Counted from the first letter of the stretch, positions 24,896 through 33,340 are shown. The stretch is DNA of 64,000 nt from Metabacillus malikii (GCF_030813355.1 NZ_JAUSUD010000023.1:1-64000); one strand, 5' to 3'. The notes: a model not told the origin generated them from the letters alone. Made by a program: numbers and translations.

Positions 24896-25147
24896 TAGTA
24901 CACCATACTTTCATTGAATACTAACCTAACGGCACTATTGTATATCTCGAATTAGCTTTTTCTTTTTGTACATTTGCTCCACCATTATTTGATAAGTGGA
25001 ATATCTAATCACCAGTACTAGTTAAAAAATACATTCCAATCAGTATAATCAATATACCTATGAGAAGACGTTTTAATAATTCCTCAATATAATATTAATT
25101 GCTCCAATACCTTCTTACGACTGAATATTCTCCATTCGAATTGTATA
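24896..25147. other. Non-coding stretch with faint gene remnants
   Basis: No intact gene. A short hydrophobic minus-strand frame (LLIGILIILIGMYFLTSTGD near 25008-25075) lacks a start and SD and may be the relic of a small membrane protein. Confidence 0.35.
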
Positions 25148-25229
25148 TTCCTTCTTTCACGATTCTACATTTTAGTTCAATATGAATAGCGATACCTCTT
25201 TGGTGAGGTATCGCACCCGTTCGATTAAT
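25148..25229 (-). repeat. attC-like/terminator repeat (best hairpin)
   Basis: TTCCTTCTTTCACGATTCTACATTTTAGTTCAATATG in the left half, then a perfect hairpin GCGATACCTC/GAGGTATCGC, ACCCGTTCGATTAATAA. Confidence 0.85.
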
Positions 25230-25238
25230 AAATAAGGA

Positions 25239-25610
25239 ATTTTATTCTATGCGGTGGTTTTCAAATAAATCATTAACAACCTCGTAATGTAAATTGTCAT
25301 CCCTAACAGAACATAAATGACCACAAAAGATAACCATTTCTTCTCTAATTCTTATATCATAAACGTTAGGTACTGTATTTACCTGTTTTAAGGAAAAAAG
25401 TATAGACTGGACGTTCGAAATTCTCCATTTCTTTGAGCTTAAACTTTAAGTATTGATTCTAGATTATTAGTATCAGTGATATAAGCTGCCTATTACTTTT
25501 TCTAGATCCATTATACTAATCTCGTTAACAGTTTTTCCTTCAATTAGATTAGACATCTCTTCATCGTAAGTTGAGCGTTTATTAAATTCTAAAATAAGGA
25601 AAATTATCAC
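25239..25610 (-). pseudogene. Decayed gene of unknown family
   Basis: Minus-strand fragments in different frames: NKRSTYDEEMSNLIEGKTV and EISIMDLEKVIGSLYH, then after stops IREEMVIFCGHLCSVRDD and NLHYEVVNDLFENHRIE to a stop just before the repeat (25229). Spacing is consistent with one ~120-residue cytoplasmic protein lost through several mutations. Confidence 0.4.
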
Positions 25611-25815
25611 ATTAACAGTTATCTCCAATTTATTTTAAGAAGCATTGAAATTTTATGTTAAAAATAAGTGTTGACGGTAGTAATTAAATTAATAAGCAAA
25701 CAACACTACTCTTTCTTGATTATATTGTTATGCATTGGCAAATTCAGGTGATTTCTAACAAATTCAGACTCAGATACCAAATATAACTCATTTATGATTT
25801 ATATAACTATGATTC

Positions 25816-25971
25816 TTAATGAGGCCTTGCTAGATAAACAGCAAAAAGAATGAGAATGATTCCTAGAACTAGGTAAAACTTGTATAAAAAGTTACGTTTC
25901 CTACGAGAAACACCAAGAATGGTAAAGAATATACCAAGTATGAATGACATGATCATTGTATAGAATCCCAT
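25816..25971 (-). CDS. Small two-TM protein at the end of the ABC operon
   Basis: 51 residues, ATG at 25971 with SD AAAGGAATG inside the end of the ATPase gene (2 nt after its stop). Hydrophobic segments 3-20 and 33-48 separated by SRRKRNFLYK. Possibly an accessory or immunity subunit of the exporter; no family recognised. Confidence 0.65.
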   Translation of the reverse strand: MGFYTMIMSFILGIFFTILGVSRRKRNFLYKFYLVLGIILILFAVYLARPH

Positions 25972-25972
25972 T

Positions 25973-26635
25973 TTATTCATTCCTTTCGAGAGTAATTACT
26001 CGTTGATGACGATTGGCTAAATCTAAATCATGAGTCACTGTAATAAGTGTAGTATTAAACTCTTTATTCATATCAAAAAGTAGATTGATCATTTTTTCTT
26101 TATTTGCTAAGTCTAAAGACGCAGTTGGTTCATCTGATAAAATTATTTGGGGATTCATAATTACAGCCCTAGCAAAAACAGCTCTAGATCGTTGGCCACC
26201 AGAACACTCAAGCGGTTTTTTGTTCAAAATGGACTCAATTCCAATTTTATTAATAATTCTTTTAAAGTGATCTTGGACAGTTGGGTCTTTTTCAATGTTG
26301 GCATACATAAGGGGCAATTTAATATTATCCTCTATGGTCAGAGAATGAATTAGTGCGGACTCCTGAAGAACAAAACCAATTTTTTGATTACGCCACTCAG
26401 CTAGTTTAGTTCGTGATAATTCCTTAACAGATGAATCAAAAAGCTTATAGCTCCCTTGATATTGTGTATCAAGTAGACCAATAATATTAAGCAAAGAAGT
26501 TTTTCCAACTCCAGACTCCCCTATAATAGAAAGTCTTTCCCCAGGTTCAACTTTCAACTCAAAATCATTTAAAATAGAAAAACCTTTCTTCTTGAATGTT
26601 TTTTTCTGGATTTCTAGTTTAATTAAACTAGTCAT
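25973..26635 (-). CDS. MacB/LolD-type ABC transporter ATP-binding protein
   Basis: 220 residues with Walker A GESGVGKTS (about 38-46), Q-loop FVLQES, signature CSGGQRSRAVFARA, Walker B IILSDEPTASLD and switch His VTHD. It belongs to the family that works with FtsX-like permeases (bacteriocin/peptide export or defence). The start overlaps the permease stop by 4 nt (ATGA). Confidence 0.9.
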   Translation of the reverse strand: MTSLIKLEIQKKTFKKKGFSILNDFELKVEPGERLSIIGESGVGKTSLLNIIGLLDTQYQGSYKLFDSSVKELSRTKLAEWRNQKIGFVLQESALIHSLTIEDNIKLPLMYANIEKDPTVQDHFKRIINKIGIESILNKKPLECSGGQRSRAVFARAVIMNPQIILSDEPTASLDLANKEKMINLLFDMNKEFNTTLITVTHDLDLANRHQRVITLERNE

Positions 26636-27852
26636 TTTAACACCCCCATGGAGATCGGAATACTTTTAACTTTTCTTAGCGTAAGTTCAACAATCGTAAA
26701 CCCGATAATAAAATCTATAAAAAGAACAATAAGTAAAGCAATCCAATCCATACTTATTAAGCCAAATATTCCGTAAGTAGCAAAAATTGAGTCTTTTCTT
26801 AACCAAAAGCCGTACCTATTGAAAGCGGTTATCACAAATAATATGACTAAATTAATAGAAAACAATATTCCAAAATAACGATAAAAAATTGATCTTAGTT
26901 TTGAATAACTTAATCCAACTAATAAATTGATTGTAAAATCTTTTATCATTAATCGAATACTTATCAAAGTATTCCAGGTAGCTAGACAAACAATGATTAT
27001 GAGTAAAATAAAGGTGATAGTACAGATGATTTTTAATGAATATACATAGTAATCTTCAAAGTAATTAAAGTTTTCTTGTTGATTAAAAAAGTTAAATTCT
27101 AAACCTAGATTTTCCTGGATATGTACCTTTAAATTTATTGCTATCTCTTCAGTCGAATCAAGAAGCGCAATGTCCATCAAACCATTAACGTGGAAGTCAA
27201 GACCAGCACTTTGAATAAATTCTTCATTAACAGGTAATAAAATTGAAAAATTGAAATAGTTCTTTGAATTGGGAGCATAAAAATTAGAACGATGAGTATT
27301 CTCCTTCAAGACTCCTTGAACTTTTAAAATGACTAATTGTTGGGTGGCAGGATCTGTAATCTCAATATTTGACCCTATAGGATAGTTTGTGGCTAGACCT
27401 GCACCTACTAAAACAGGTATTTTTTCATTATTAAATTTATAATTGAAGTTTAAGTGGTTTCCTTGAGATAATCTAAATTGATTTATCTTATAAGCCTCTT
27501 CGTTGATATAACTGATAGAAACTTTCATCTCATATTTATTATGTAATGAAGTGACAAAACCATCGGCTTGCAAAGCATAAGTATAATTTTTGTTTAAATA
27601 TTCATATACTTTTTGAGTATCATCTATATTAATTTTATCAAAATCAGCTTCACTATTTGGGTCCAGATTAGCTATAAAAGTCCCTTCTTTATTCAGAGTT
27701 TCTATTTCTTGATAACCTTGAAAAGTTGAAATAATTGAACGAGCAGTAGTAAAAGAAAGATAATTAGCTAAAAAAAGTAATATTATCATACCCAAAACAA
27801 GTATCCATCTTTTTAAAAATATTCTCGTTATAAAAAATTGTAAAATTCTCAT
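26632..27852 (-). CDS. FtsX-like ABC transporter permease
   Basis: 406 residues: one N-terminal membrane segment (14-36), a large extracytoplasmic MacB_PCD-like domain (40-265, containing VGAGLATNYPIGSNIEI) and three C-terminal membrane segments (about 275-300, 325-345, 368-390), i.e. the MacB/FtsX fold. Coupled by 4-nt overlaps to genes on both sides. Confidence 0.82.
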   Translation of the reverse strand: MRILQFFITRIFLKRWILVLGMIILLFLANYLSFTTARSIISTFQGYQEIETLNKEGTFIANLDPNSEADFDKINIDDTQKVYEYLNKNYTYALQADGFVTSLHNKYEMKVSISYINEEAYKINQFRLSQGNHLNFNYKFNNEKIPVLVGAGLATNYPIGSNIEITDPATQQLVILKVQGVLKENTHRSNFYAPNSKNYFNFSILLPVNEEFIQSAGLDFHVNGLMDIALLDSTEEIAINLKVHIQENLGLEFNFFNQQENFNYFEDYYVYSLKIICTITFILLIIIVCLATWNTLISIRLMIKDFTINLLVGLSYSKLRSIFYRYFGILFSINLVILFVITAFNRYGFWLRKDSIFATYGIFGLISMDWIALLIVLFIDFIIGFTIVELTLRKVKSIPISMGVLK

Positions 27853-28289
27853 TCTTTTTTCACCTGACCTGCACTAATTAATATATATATAATAAAAATA
27901 AATACTAAGTAGAGATTGCTGGTTACATTCAGCCGTAAATAGAAGTTTAATGAAAGTGATAGTAAAAAGCTAAACAATAATATAGTAAGACTATTCAAGA
28001 TATATCGGATTATAATATTGACCATTGTATCTCCTACAAGTATTCGGCAGGCTATTTCTGTTTTCCTACGGTTTAAAAATTGATAGTGAAAGACTATTAC
28101 AATAAATGTAAGAAAAATATTTATTATAAATTGATAGTCTATAATACTTTTAACAAAAGACTTTAAAATAAAAGAACCTTCTAAATTCAAAGTTTTTACA
28201 TAAATAAATATTAAGTTTGAAGCAAAACAGATTAGGTAGATAGCAAACGCCTCAAAAACGTCGAAAAATCTAAATAAAGAATATTTCAT
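27849..28289 (-). CDS. Integral membrane protein of the ABC exporter operon
   Basis: 146 residues with four or five hydrophobic segments (10-30, 48-70, 95-115, 125-142) and no extracytoplasmic domain. It probably is a partner permease half, like the extra membrane proteins of bacteriocin-associated (DUF1430-type) exporters, though no motif proves this. ATGA overlaps at both ends. Confidence 0.65.
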   Translation of the reverse strand: MKYSLFRFFDVFEAFAIYLICFASNLIFIYVKTLNLEGSFILKSFVKSIIDYQFIINIFLTFIVIVFHYQFLNRRKTEIACRILVGDTMVNIIIRYILNSLTILLFSFLLSLSLNFYLRLNVTSNLYLVFIFIIYILISAGQVKKE

Positions 28290-28360
28290 AAACTACGCCT
28301 TAAATTTGGCATGGAGTAAGCTAAATTACCTATTAGTAAGATACGTTTTGAAATATCCAT
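28286..28360 (-). CDS. 24-codon ORF between the regulator and the exporter genes
   Basis: ATG at 28358-28360 preceded by a strong SD (GGGGGAGAGAT) and ending in TGA that overlaps the next gene's ATG (ATGA). It encodes MDISKRILLIGNL and then AYSMPNLRRSL. It overlaps the end of the XRE gene in another frame. It may be a coupling leader peptide or a small secreted peptide; the SD and the 4-nt coupling are the evidence it is translated. Confidence 0.5.
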   Translation of the reverse strand: MDISKRILLIGNLAYSMPNLRRSL

Positions 28361-28647
28361 ATCTCTCCCCCTAAAAAAAATCTATTCTTTGTGTTTGAAG
28401 TCGATTCACTCTGGTATTCAAAAATATCACCAGGTTGACACTCCAAAGCTTTACAAATAGCTTCTAAAGTTGATAATAGAATCGCCTCCGCCTTTCCATT
28501 TTTCAGAACAGAAAGGTTAGTCATTGTTATTCCAACTCTTTCAGATAATTCTGTTACACTCATTTTTCTTTTCGTTAGCATCACATCGATATTAATTATA
28601 ATAATTTTAATACATCGTTTATTGTTTTTCAATAAAAAATTACCCAT
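28333..28647 (-). CDS. XRE-family (YozG-like) transcriptional regulator
   Basis: The HTH domain is in residues 22-82: INIDVMLTKRKMSVTELSERV, then NLSVLKNGKAEA and TLEAICKALECQPGDIFEY, the pattern of the short Cro/CI-like YozG family. The 21 residues before it (MGNFLLKNNKRCIK...) lack an SD, so the true start is probably closer to IIIINIDVM. The C-terminal 20 residues after a run of Ts may come from a frameshift. Presumably regulates the exporter operon that starts inside its 3' end. Confidence 0.75.
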   Translation of the reverse strand: MGNFLLKNNKRCIKIIIINIDVMLTKRKMSVTELSERVGITMTNLSVLKNGKAEAILLSTLEAICKALECQPGDIFEYQSESTSNTKNRFFLGGEIWIFQNVSY

Positions 28648-28734
28648 TTACATTATATTATTATTGTTTATTATCCAAATCCTTTTTGAAAGTAAAAAAA
28701 TGAACACTTTTTTTAAAGTGATCGATTTATTTTA

Positions 28735-28756
28735 ATTGAACTAAACTGAAACGTTC
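28735..28756 (-). repeat. attC-like repeat fragment cut by IS110-like end
   Basis: TTGAACTAAACTGAAACGTT matches the left boxes (CTTCAACTAAACTGCACCGTT) and stops where CGTATTATAAGGTC begins. Confidence 0.55.
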
Positions 28757-28846
28757 GTATTATAAGGTCAATCGGATATGAAAATATTTCTTAACGGTAG
28801 CCGGGGTAAAACGTCTCTCAACAACGAAATGCTCTGAAACATTAAC
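28757..28846 (+). mobile_element. Second IS110-family left-end fragment
   Basis: CGTATTATAAGGTC...AGCCGGGGTAAAACG is the same sequence pair as at 16788-16863. Only about 90 nt are left and no transposase codons remain. It is flanked on both sides by repeat fragments. Confidence 0.6.
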
Positions 28847-28900
28847 CCATCCATTCAACTTGTGTTCTGTCCTGCTCCGTTAGTTAGAGAAGCCGCAAAA
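28847..28900 (-). repeat. attC-like repeat fragment after the IS110-like end
   Basis: CATTCAACTTGTGTTCTGTC, CTGCTCCGTTAGTTAGAGAAG matches the left boxes with an insertion, followed by GCAAAAAATGC. Confidence 0.5.
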
Positions 28901-29138
28901 AATGCAGGTACAGACGGAGCAAACATAATCTTTGTGATCGTAATTAAAAGCCTTTGGAGCTAAACTAATTCCAAAGGCTTGTTGTAATTATTATGTTCGA
29001 TACACAGTTAATCGAAGAAATGATAAATGTCGTGTATTTATTACCCAACTGCAACCCGCATCACCATGAGAGTCTGTGCGTTTTTCAGCAAGGATACTCC
29101 ATATGTGTTAAAACCTCTATTACTTGTCTGATTTAACT
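28901..29138. other. Non-coding stretch with a strong hairpin
   Basis: 28948-28980 forms an 11-bp stem (AAGCCTTTGGA/TCCAAAGGCTT). No T run follows on either strand. The rest (CATCACCATGAGAGTCTGTG region) shows no open frame of note and may be debris of the mobile element. Confidence 0.45.
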
Positions 29139-29675
29139 TTATATATTTTTCAATATCTTTGCTGGATTACCAGCCACTATTGTATTAGCAGGAACATCTT
29201 TTGTAACGACAGAACCGGCAGCAACAATTGAATTGTCGCCAATCGTGACTCCAGCTAAAATAACACAACTTCCGCCAATCCAAACATCGTTACCAATTGT
29301 AATTGGTATGCCATAACCACTTTTATACCTGTCTTTTGGTTCGATTGAATGACCAGCCGTATATATTCCAACATTGGGACCGATCATACAATTGTCACCA
29401 ATCTTTACTTCTGCCATATCTAATATCGTACAGTTGTAACCAGCATAGAAGTTGTCTCCAATATGGATGTTGTATCCTAAGTCACAGTGGAAATTATGCT
29501 CAATACTCGGATTTACTCCGACACTACCGAATAATTCATTGATAATTTCCTTTTTTCTTTCTGAATCTTCTATTGGACAATGATTAAACTCTTGAACAAG
29601 TTTATGGGCAATGATATTTTTCAACCTTAGTTCATCCGTACCTCGTTCGTAGTAGATTTTCTCTTTTTCCTCCAT
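29139..29675 (-). CDS. Maltose/galactoside O-acetyltransferase family (LbH, Maa/LacA-like)
   Basis: 178 residues: N-terminal Mac domain (EKIYYERGTDELRLK) and a left-handed beta-helix of hexapeptide repeats (about 65-170) with the catalytic His in YTAGHSI and GNDVWIGG...VTIGDNSIVAAGSVV. Transfers acetyl from acetyl-CoA to a sugar hydroxyl. Single-gene unit, repeat 42 nt upstream of its start. Confidence 0.88.
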   Translation of the reverse strand: MEEKEKIYYERGTDELRLKNIIAHKLVQEFNHCPIEDSERKKEIINELFGSVGVNPSIEHNFHCDLGYNIHIGDNFYAGYNCTILDMAEVKIGDNCMIGPNVGIYTAGHSIEPKDRYKSGYGIPITIGNDVWIGGSCVILAGVTIGDNSIVAAGSVVTKDVPANTIVAGNPAKILKNI

Positions 29676-29716
29676 ATCTAGTCTCCTTTCTTCAGTTATT
29701 TATAAAATACCCTATT

Positions 29717-29796
29717 TTCTTCAAGTAACCTGTATATTTCGGACAACAAAAAATGCGATACCTCTTTATTATTGAAGTATCGCATCCTTAGTTCAA
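29717..29796 (-). repeat. attC-like/terminator repeat
   Basis: TTCTTCAAGTAACCTGTATA, TTTCGGACAACAAAAAATG, hairpin GCGATACCTC/GAAGTATCGC, ATCCTTAGTTCAAA. 42 nt upstream of 29675 and 11 nt after the next stop. Confidence 0.85.
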
Positions 29797-29806
29797 AAAA
29801 ATACAC

Positions 29807-29977
29807 CTAATTATTTTTCTCTAATTTATCCACTCTTGTTTCTAGTTCTTTTAATTTCACATCTTTTGAATCATCATCTGATTTCTTCATAGACTTAACA
29901 ATCTTATATATCAGAATTCCAATCAAAGAAATGACCACTAAAACTATTATCATTCCAGCAGGATTCATTAACCCCAT
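29807..29977 (-). CDS. Small membrane/coiled-coil protein, 56 residues
   Basis: ATG at 29977 with SD GAGGGGG. Membrane segment 8-27 (GMIIVLVVISLIGILIY), basic stop-transfer (KIVKSMKK), then a coiled coil (LKELETRVDKLEKNN). Same architecture as 15633 and 19722. Function unknown. Confidence 0.7.
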   Translation of the reverse strand: MGLMNPAGMIIVLVVISLIGILIYKIVKSMKKSDDDSKDVKLKELETRVDKLEKNN

Positions 29978-30015
29978 AATATCCCCCTCTTTTACATACC
30001 TTAAAGATCCAAAGT

Positions 30016-30080
30016 CTTTCTTTAAGAAACTTGCTCCTTTAGTTGTGTCATAAAATTAGTAAATACGATAGTTGGGAGTT
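30016..30080 (-). repeat. attC-like repeat, diverged
   Basis: CTTTCTTTAAGAAACTTGCT, CCTTTAGTTGTGTCATAAAA, then AAATACGATAGTTGGG. Left boxes clear, right half decayed. 39 nt upstream of 29977. Confidence 0.55.
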
Positions 30081-30090
30081 TTAAATATTT

Positions 30091-30252
30091 TTATTTATCA
30101 ATTTCTTCAAAAGGCATTTCATTTCTTGATTGAATCTTTTGCGGTTCCACTGTGTTAACTCTAACAAATCCATTATTGATGTCATCAACAGGTGTAAAAT
30201 GACTATAAATAACTTTTCCAGTTACTCGAATGGGAAATCGGTTATTCTTTTA
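30091..30252 (-). pseudogene. C-terminal gene fragment
   Basis: A frame without start codon reads NRFPIRVTGKVIYSHFTP, then VDDINNGFVRVNTVEPQ and SRNEMPFEEIDK to a TAA at 30091. It looks like the end of a real protein whose 5' part was replaced by the GNAT gene that overlaps its beginning. No family recognised. Confidence 0.4.
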
Positions 30253-30994
30253 TTCTATACCAATATCTATATATTTCCTCGAACCCCAATTTTGAGTAAA
30301 GCTTTAATGCTGGAAGGTTATTTAACATCACCTGAAGATAAGCATATTTTGCTCCATTATCCTTACCCCATTGTAAAATATGTTGAACAAGCTTACTTCC
30401 AAAACCTTTATTTCTGTACTTTTCAGTTGTTACTATATCAAATAAGCCGATGTATTCACTTTCTAATACACACATTCCACAAGCAAGTGTTTCATCGTTT
30501 TCATCATTTAACAAAAAATAACAAGACTTAGGTATGATATTAAGTAACATTTGCTTTAACGTACGTTGGTCTTTTTCACAGATATTATTCAATCTATAAA
30601 AATTCATCAACCAATTATCGTGTAAAGTGTCATAAACAATTGCTTTATGTCCTATTTCAATATTACTATCACGCAATGGTAACATTTGAACACTTGTCAA
30701 CCCATCAATGAAATATCCATGCTTTTCGAGAGTTTTATCTAAGTTTTCAGGAAATACCTGTTGAGTCATCTTATATACAACCTTTAAATTTCTTTTACGG
30801 TAGAGCTGTTCAGCGCTTTCTATTTTGCTATTCAGGTCTTCCTTAGAAAAATAAATAGGATTGATTGAATTTGCTCTCTTTGTATATCCATCTGCAAACC
30901 GTACGATCCAACCATCATAAACATTCGTCTGCAATGCAGGTAAGGCATTCATGGAAAGTTCCTCTATTTTTTGTATTAATTGCTTTGTTGTCAT
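30242..30994 (-). CDS. GNAT-family N-acetyltransferase
   Basis: 250 residues. N-terminal domain (DGWIVRFADGYTKRANSINP) typical of the larger GNAT proteins, and C-terminal acetyl-CoA domain with LFDIVTTEKYRNKGFGSKLV (loop YRNKGFGS, about 190-197) and NLPALKLYSKLGFEE. Substrate unknown. Stops where a foreign C-terminal gene fragment begins. Confidence 0.85.
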   Translation of the reverse strand: MTTKQLIQKIEELSMNALPALQTNVYDGWIVRFADGYTKRANSINPIYFSKEDLNSKIESAEQLYRKRNLKVVYKMTQQVFPENLDKTLEKHGYFIDGLTSVQMLPLRDSNIEIGHKAIVYDTLHDNWLMNFYRLNNICEKDQRTLKQMLLNIIPKSCYFLLNDENDETLACGMCVLESEYIGLFDIVTTEKYRNKGFGSKLVQHILQWGKDNGAKYAYLQVMLNNLPALKLYSKLGFEEIYRYWYRIKE

Positions 30995-31028
30995 AAACTC
31001 TCCTTTCTAATAATTTTGATAGAAATAA

Positions 31029-31066
31029 AGTTACCTTCTTTTACTGGTACCCTTTAGTTGAACATT
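31029..31066 (-). repeat. attC-like repeat, short form
   Basis: AAGTTACCTTCTTTTACTGGTACC, CTTTAGTTGAACATTC: outer boxes with no hairpin. Stop of the next gene is 4 nt away. Confidence 0.45.
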
Positions 31067-31069
31067 CTT

Positions 31070-31609
31070 TTACTCTATATAGCTAATTAACTTTGCTGGA
31101 ACTTCTTCAAAAATATAAAGTTCAGGATTATTATAAGGTTTCTGCTCTAAATACTCTGACAACGGAAGCATACTATCCCAATACTGTTTCATTAAATTCT
31201 CTTTTGATGGTAATCCTTCAACAAAGTAGCCCCTGCCTCCATCATAGCTATCTTCAATATAAGAAAATAAATCACTTGATAGATCAAAGTTAAAAACCAA
31301 AATCTTTTCACTAAATACAGGGAAACGATAATATGGTTTTTCATGTGGTTCCAAATCTGCGCCGAAAGCAACATTAAAATCAATCCACTTTGGTACATTT
31401 ACAGGTCTACAACGTTCTGTTAGTTCTGGAAAGAAATTAGCACCCCTTGAATACCATCTTGTTGCTGTTCTATGATTTAATCCTTCTTTTAAAACCCTGT
31501 TCGGACTTATATTTCCCCCAAGCTCGTTTTGAATGACCATATGGTATAAAAACACTCGAGTGCCTCCGTTCTCAAGATACATTTGTCTATCGATTTTAAA
31601 ACAAGCCAC
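31070..31609 (-). CDS. Hypothetical protein, possibly an ADP-ribosyltransferase-like fold
   Basis: 179 residues, cytoplasmic, aromatic-rich: VFLYHMVIQNELGGNISPN and NHRTATRWYSRGANFF, then FPVFSEKILVFNFDLSSDLFS and late YIFEEVPAKLISYIE. The spacing of YHMV, the R-rich middle and a final E-V-P strand is reminiscent of small bacterial 'DUF' ART-like proteins, but this is a guess. No SD-based doubt about the start was seen. Confidence 0.55.
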   Translation of the reverse strand: MACFKIDRQMYLENGGTRVFLYHMVIQNELGGNISPNRVLKEGLNHRTATRWYSRGANFFPELTERCRPVNVPKWIDFNVAFGADLEPHEKPYYRFPVFSEKILVFNFDLSSDLFSYIEDSYDGGRGYFVEGLPSKENLMKQYWDSMLPLSEYLEQKPYNNPELYIFEEVPAKLISYIE

Positions 31610-31657
31610 CAGACCAGTTTTGTATGAATACCCATAGAACTGATTTAACTAAATTGT

Positions 31658-32335
31658 CTATTTCATATAATTAGCGACATAAGACTTTTTTTTCGTTCCA
31701 CTAAAAAATTGCTCAATTTTTCTCCATAGAAAATAACAGCCAATACCTATCGCAGCACCTGTTGTATTTAATATTACATCATCAATATCAGTACTTCTTC
31801 CCATCCCTATGTCAAACATGGTCCCTAACATACTCTGTACTAACTGTACGATTTCAATTCCAGTAGTACAAAGAAATGAGTACAAAATCGTTTGTTTGGC
31901 ACTGTTTGCCCACTTGAAATAAAGCATTGCAAAGGCAAATGGAGTAAGCATGATTAGGTTCCCAATTATTTGAAACAAAGCATCTGGGCTATAACGGATA
32001 ACATCTATCATTCCTTTTATAGGTAATAAATTTACAGAATGAACTATGAAGCTTAAATTTTCTAATGAATAATGTGCATTTTCCAAATAGAGCGTATATT
32101 CAACCGTATTTTGATACAATATGCAAAAATACACAGTGAAACAGATACCAATAAACCAATCAAATACATTTTGTAATCTTGTGCGTTTTAATAGAAAAAT
32201 CATACAAATTGAGATAATAGCAAAATGGAGAAGAACCTCTAGGATTAAAGATTCAACATGCCCCTCTCTATAATAAAACCAAAGGCTTTCCCCGTAAAAA
32301 ATAAGTGGGAAAACTAATAATATGTATTTCGTCAT
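31658..32335 (-). CDS. VanZ-family membrane protein
   Basis: 225 residues with six to seven membrane segments. NLLPIKGMIDVIRY and GNLIMLTPFAFAM, then TGIEIVQLVQSMLGTMFDIG and DIDDVILNTTGAAIG, are the core VanZ motifs. Members can raise teicoplanin tolerance, but most have no proven role. Repeat 23 nt upstream of its start. Confidence 0.85.
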   Translation of the reverse strand: MTKYILLVFPLIFYGESLWFYYREGHVESLILEVLLHFAIISICMIFLLKRTRLQNVFDWFIGICFTVYFCILYQNTVEYTLYLENAHYSLENLSFIVHSVNLLPIKGMIDVIRYSPDALFQIIGNLIMLTPFAFAMLYFKWANSAKQTILYSFLCTTGIEIVQLVQSMLGTMFDIGMGRSTDIDDVILNTTGAAIGIGCYFLWRKIEQFFSGTKKKSYVANYMK

Positions 32336-32357
32336 TATCTATCTCCTACTCTTAAAT

Positions 32358-32437
32358 TTTTTCAGTGTACTTGCATCTATAGTGCAATAAAAAAGCGATA
32401 ATACTTCGCAAAAGCATCGCAGCAATTCGTTTAAAAG
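32358..32437 (-). repeat. attC-like repeat, variant hairpin
   Basis: TTTTTCAGTGTACTTGCATC, TATAGTGCAATAAAAAA, hairpin GCGATAATACTTCGCAAAAGCATCGC, AGCAATTCGTTTAAAAG. 20 nt after the next stop, 23 nt before the VanZ start. Confidence 0.75.
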
Positions 32438-32456
32438 TGAGTATTTAAAAAAAGAA

Positions 32457-32654
32457 TCACAAAATAAATACAAAAATCAATAAACTGATTGCACACAAAC
32501 AATAAGCAACCTGAATTATTATGTACATGATAAAATCCACTGTTGATAGTTTTTGTTGCTTTTTTGCTTTTTCCAAATGCAATAAATAGATAGCGGAACT
32601 AATAATTAGTATGACGGTAGAAATTGTCCGTAAGGTTTCTGCAAAAATGGCCAA
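32457..32654 (-). CDS. Small membrane protein
   Basis: 65 residues, two hydrophobic segments (8-24 and 42-62) around a basic loop HLEKAKKQQKLS. The start at 32654 is weak (GTAGAAGAGC upstream). No family recognised. Confidence 0.5.
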   Translation of the reverse strand: MAIFAETLRTISTVILIISSAIYLLHLEKAKKQQKLSTVDFIMYIIIQVAYCLCAISLLIFVFIL

Positions 32655-32920
32655 GCTCTTCTACTCCTTACTTTATCTATTTAAATAACGCCCCTGATAT
32701 CGAATTATTTCATCTGTTCACAAGTCGACTGAATTCAATTTGTTTAATCACTTATCTTGTATCCAAATATTAGGTTAATGCACTTTAGAATCGAGTGTTC
32801 ATCTTCAAACCTTGTGTCCAACTCATTTAATAATATTTAGTTAACGTAAATAAATGCAGCAGCAATCCCTAACCTTAAATTATTTGTTAGTTGAAGAAAA
32901 ATAATTTTATAGTTATGAAA
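32655..32920. other. Non-coding stretch
   Basis: Nothing convincing. TTAACGTAAATAAATG and TATTTGTTAGTTGAAG (32881-32896) may be the worn right arm of a repeat copy just after the lipoprotein stop at 32921. Confidence 0.35.
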
Positions 32921-33340
32921 TTAATTTATCAACGCTTCTCCTGTTAAAATTTCATATAGGTCTGCTGAATCTTGCCTATTTAATTTCACGTGTCTATCGC
33001 TATCGGTATGTAACTCTACATTTTCACTATTTGGGCTAATCCATAGTAAATATGAGGCTATTTTATGTTCATTAGATTTACGATTTTTTGGTGGAAATTG
33101 AAATTGGTAGTCTGCATATTCTGCCATTTCAACTTTTACATGTTCCCAGTTTGCGTTATTAACGATATCTATCGCTTTTTTTACCTGGTTTTTTTGAGTG
33201 ATTTCGTTAAAGTCTTCAAAAATATTTTCTTCACCGGTTCGTTTCTGTACAGTTATTTTTTGTCCATTCAATTCGCTTAAACAACCTGAAGTCATGAAAA
33301 GAACAGCTAGTATGGTAAAAAGTAATATCGTTTTTTTCAA
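32921..33340 (-). CDS. YhfM-like lipoprotein
   Basis: 139 residues: signal peptide with lipobox MTSGC (Cys 20), then the YhfM pattern KAIDIVNNANWEHVKVEMAE, YQFQFPPKN and LLWISPNSENVEL. Function unknown in B. subtilis. The shorter ORF at 8047 looks like the 5' half of a relative. Confidence 0.68.
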   Translation of the reverse strand: MKKTILLFTILAVLFMTSGCLSELNGQKITVQKRTGEENIFEDFNEITQKNQVKKAIDIVNNANWEHVKVEMAEYADYQFQFPPKNRKSNEHKIASYLLWISPNSENVELHTDSDRHVKLNRQDSADLYEILTGEALIN

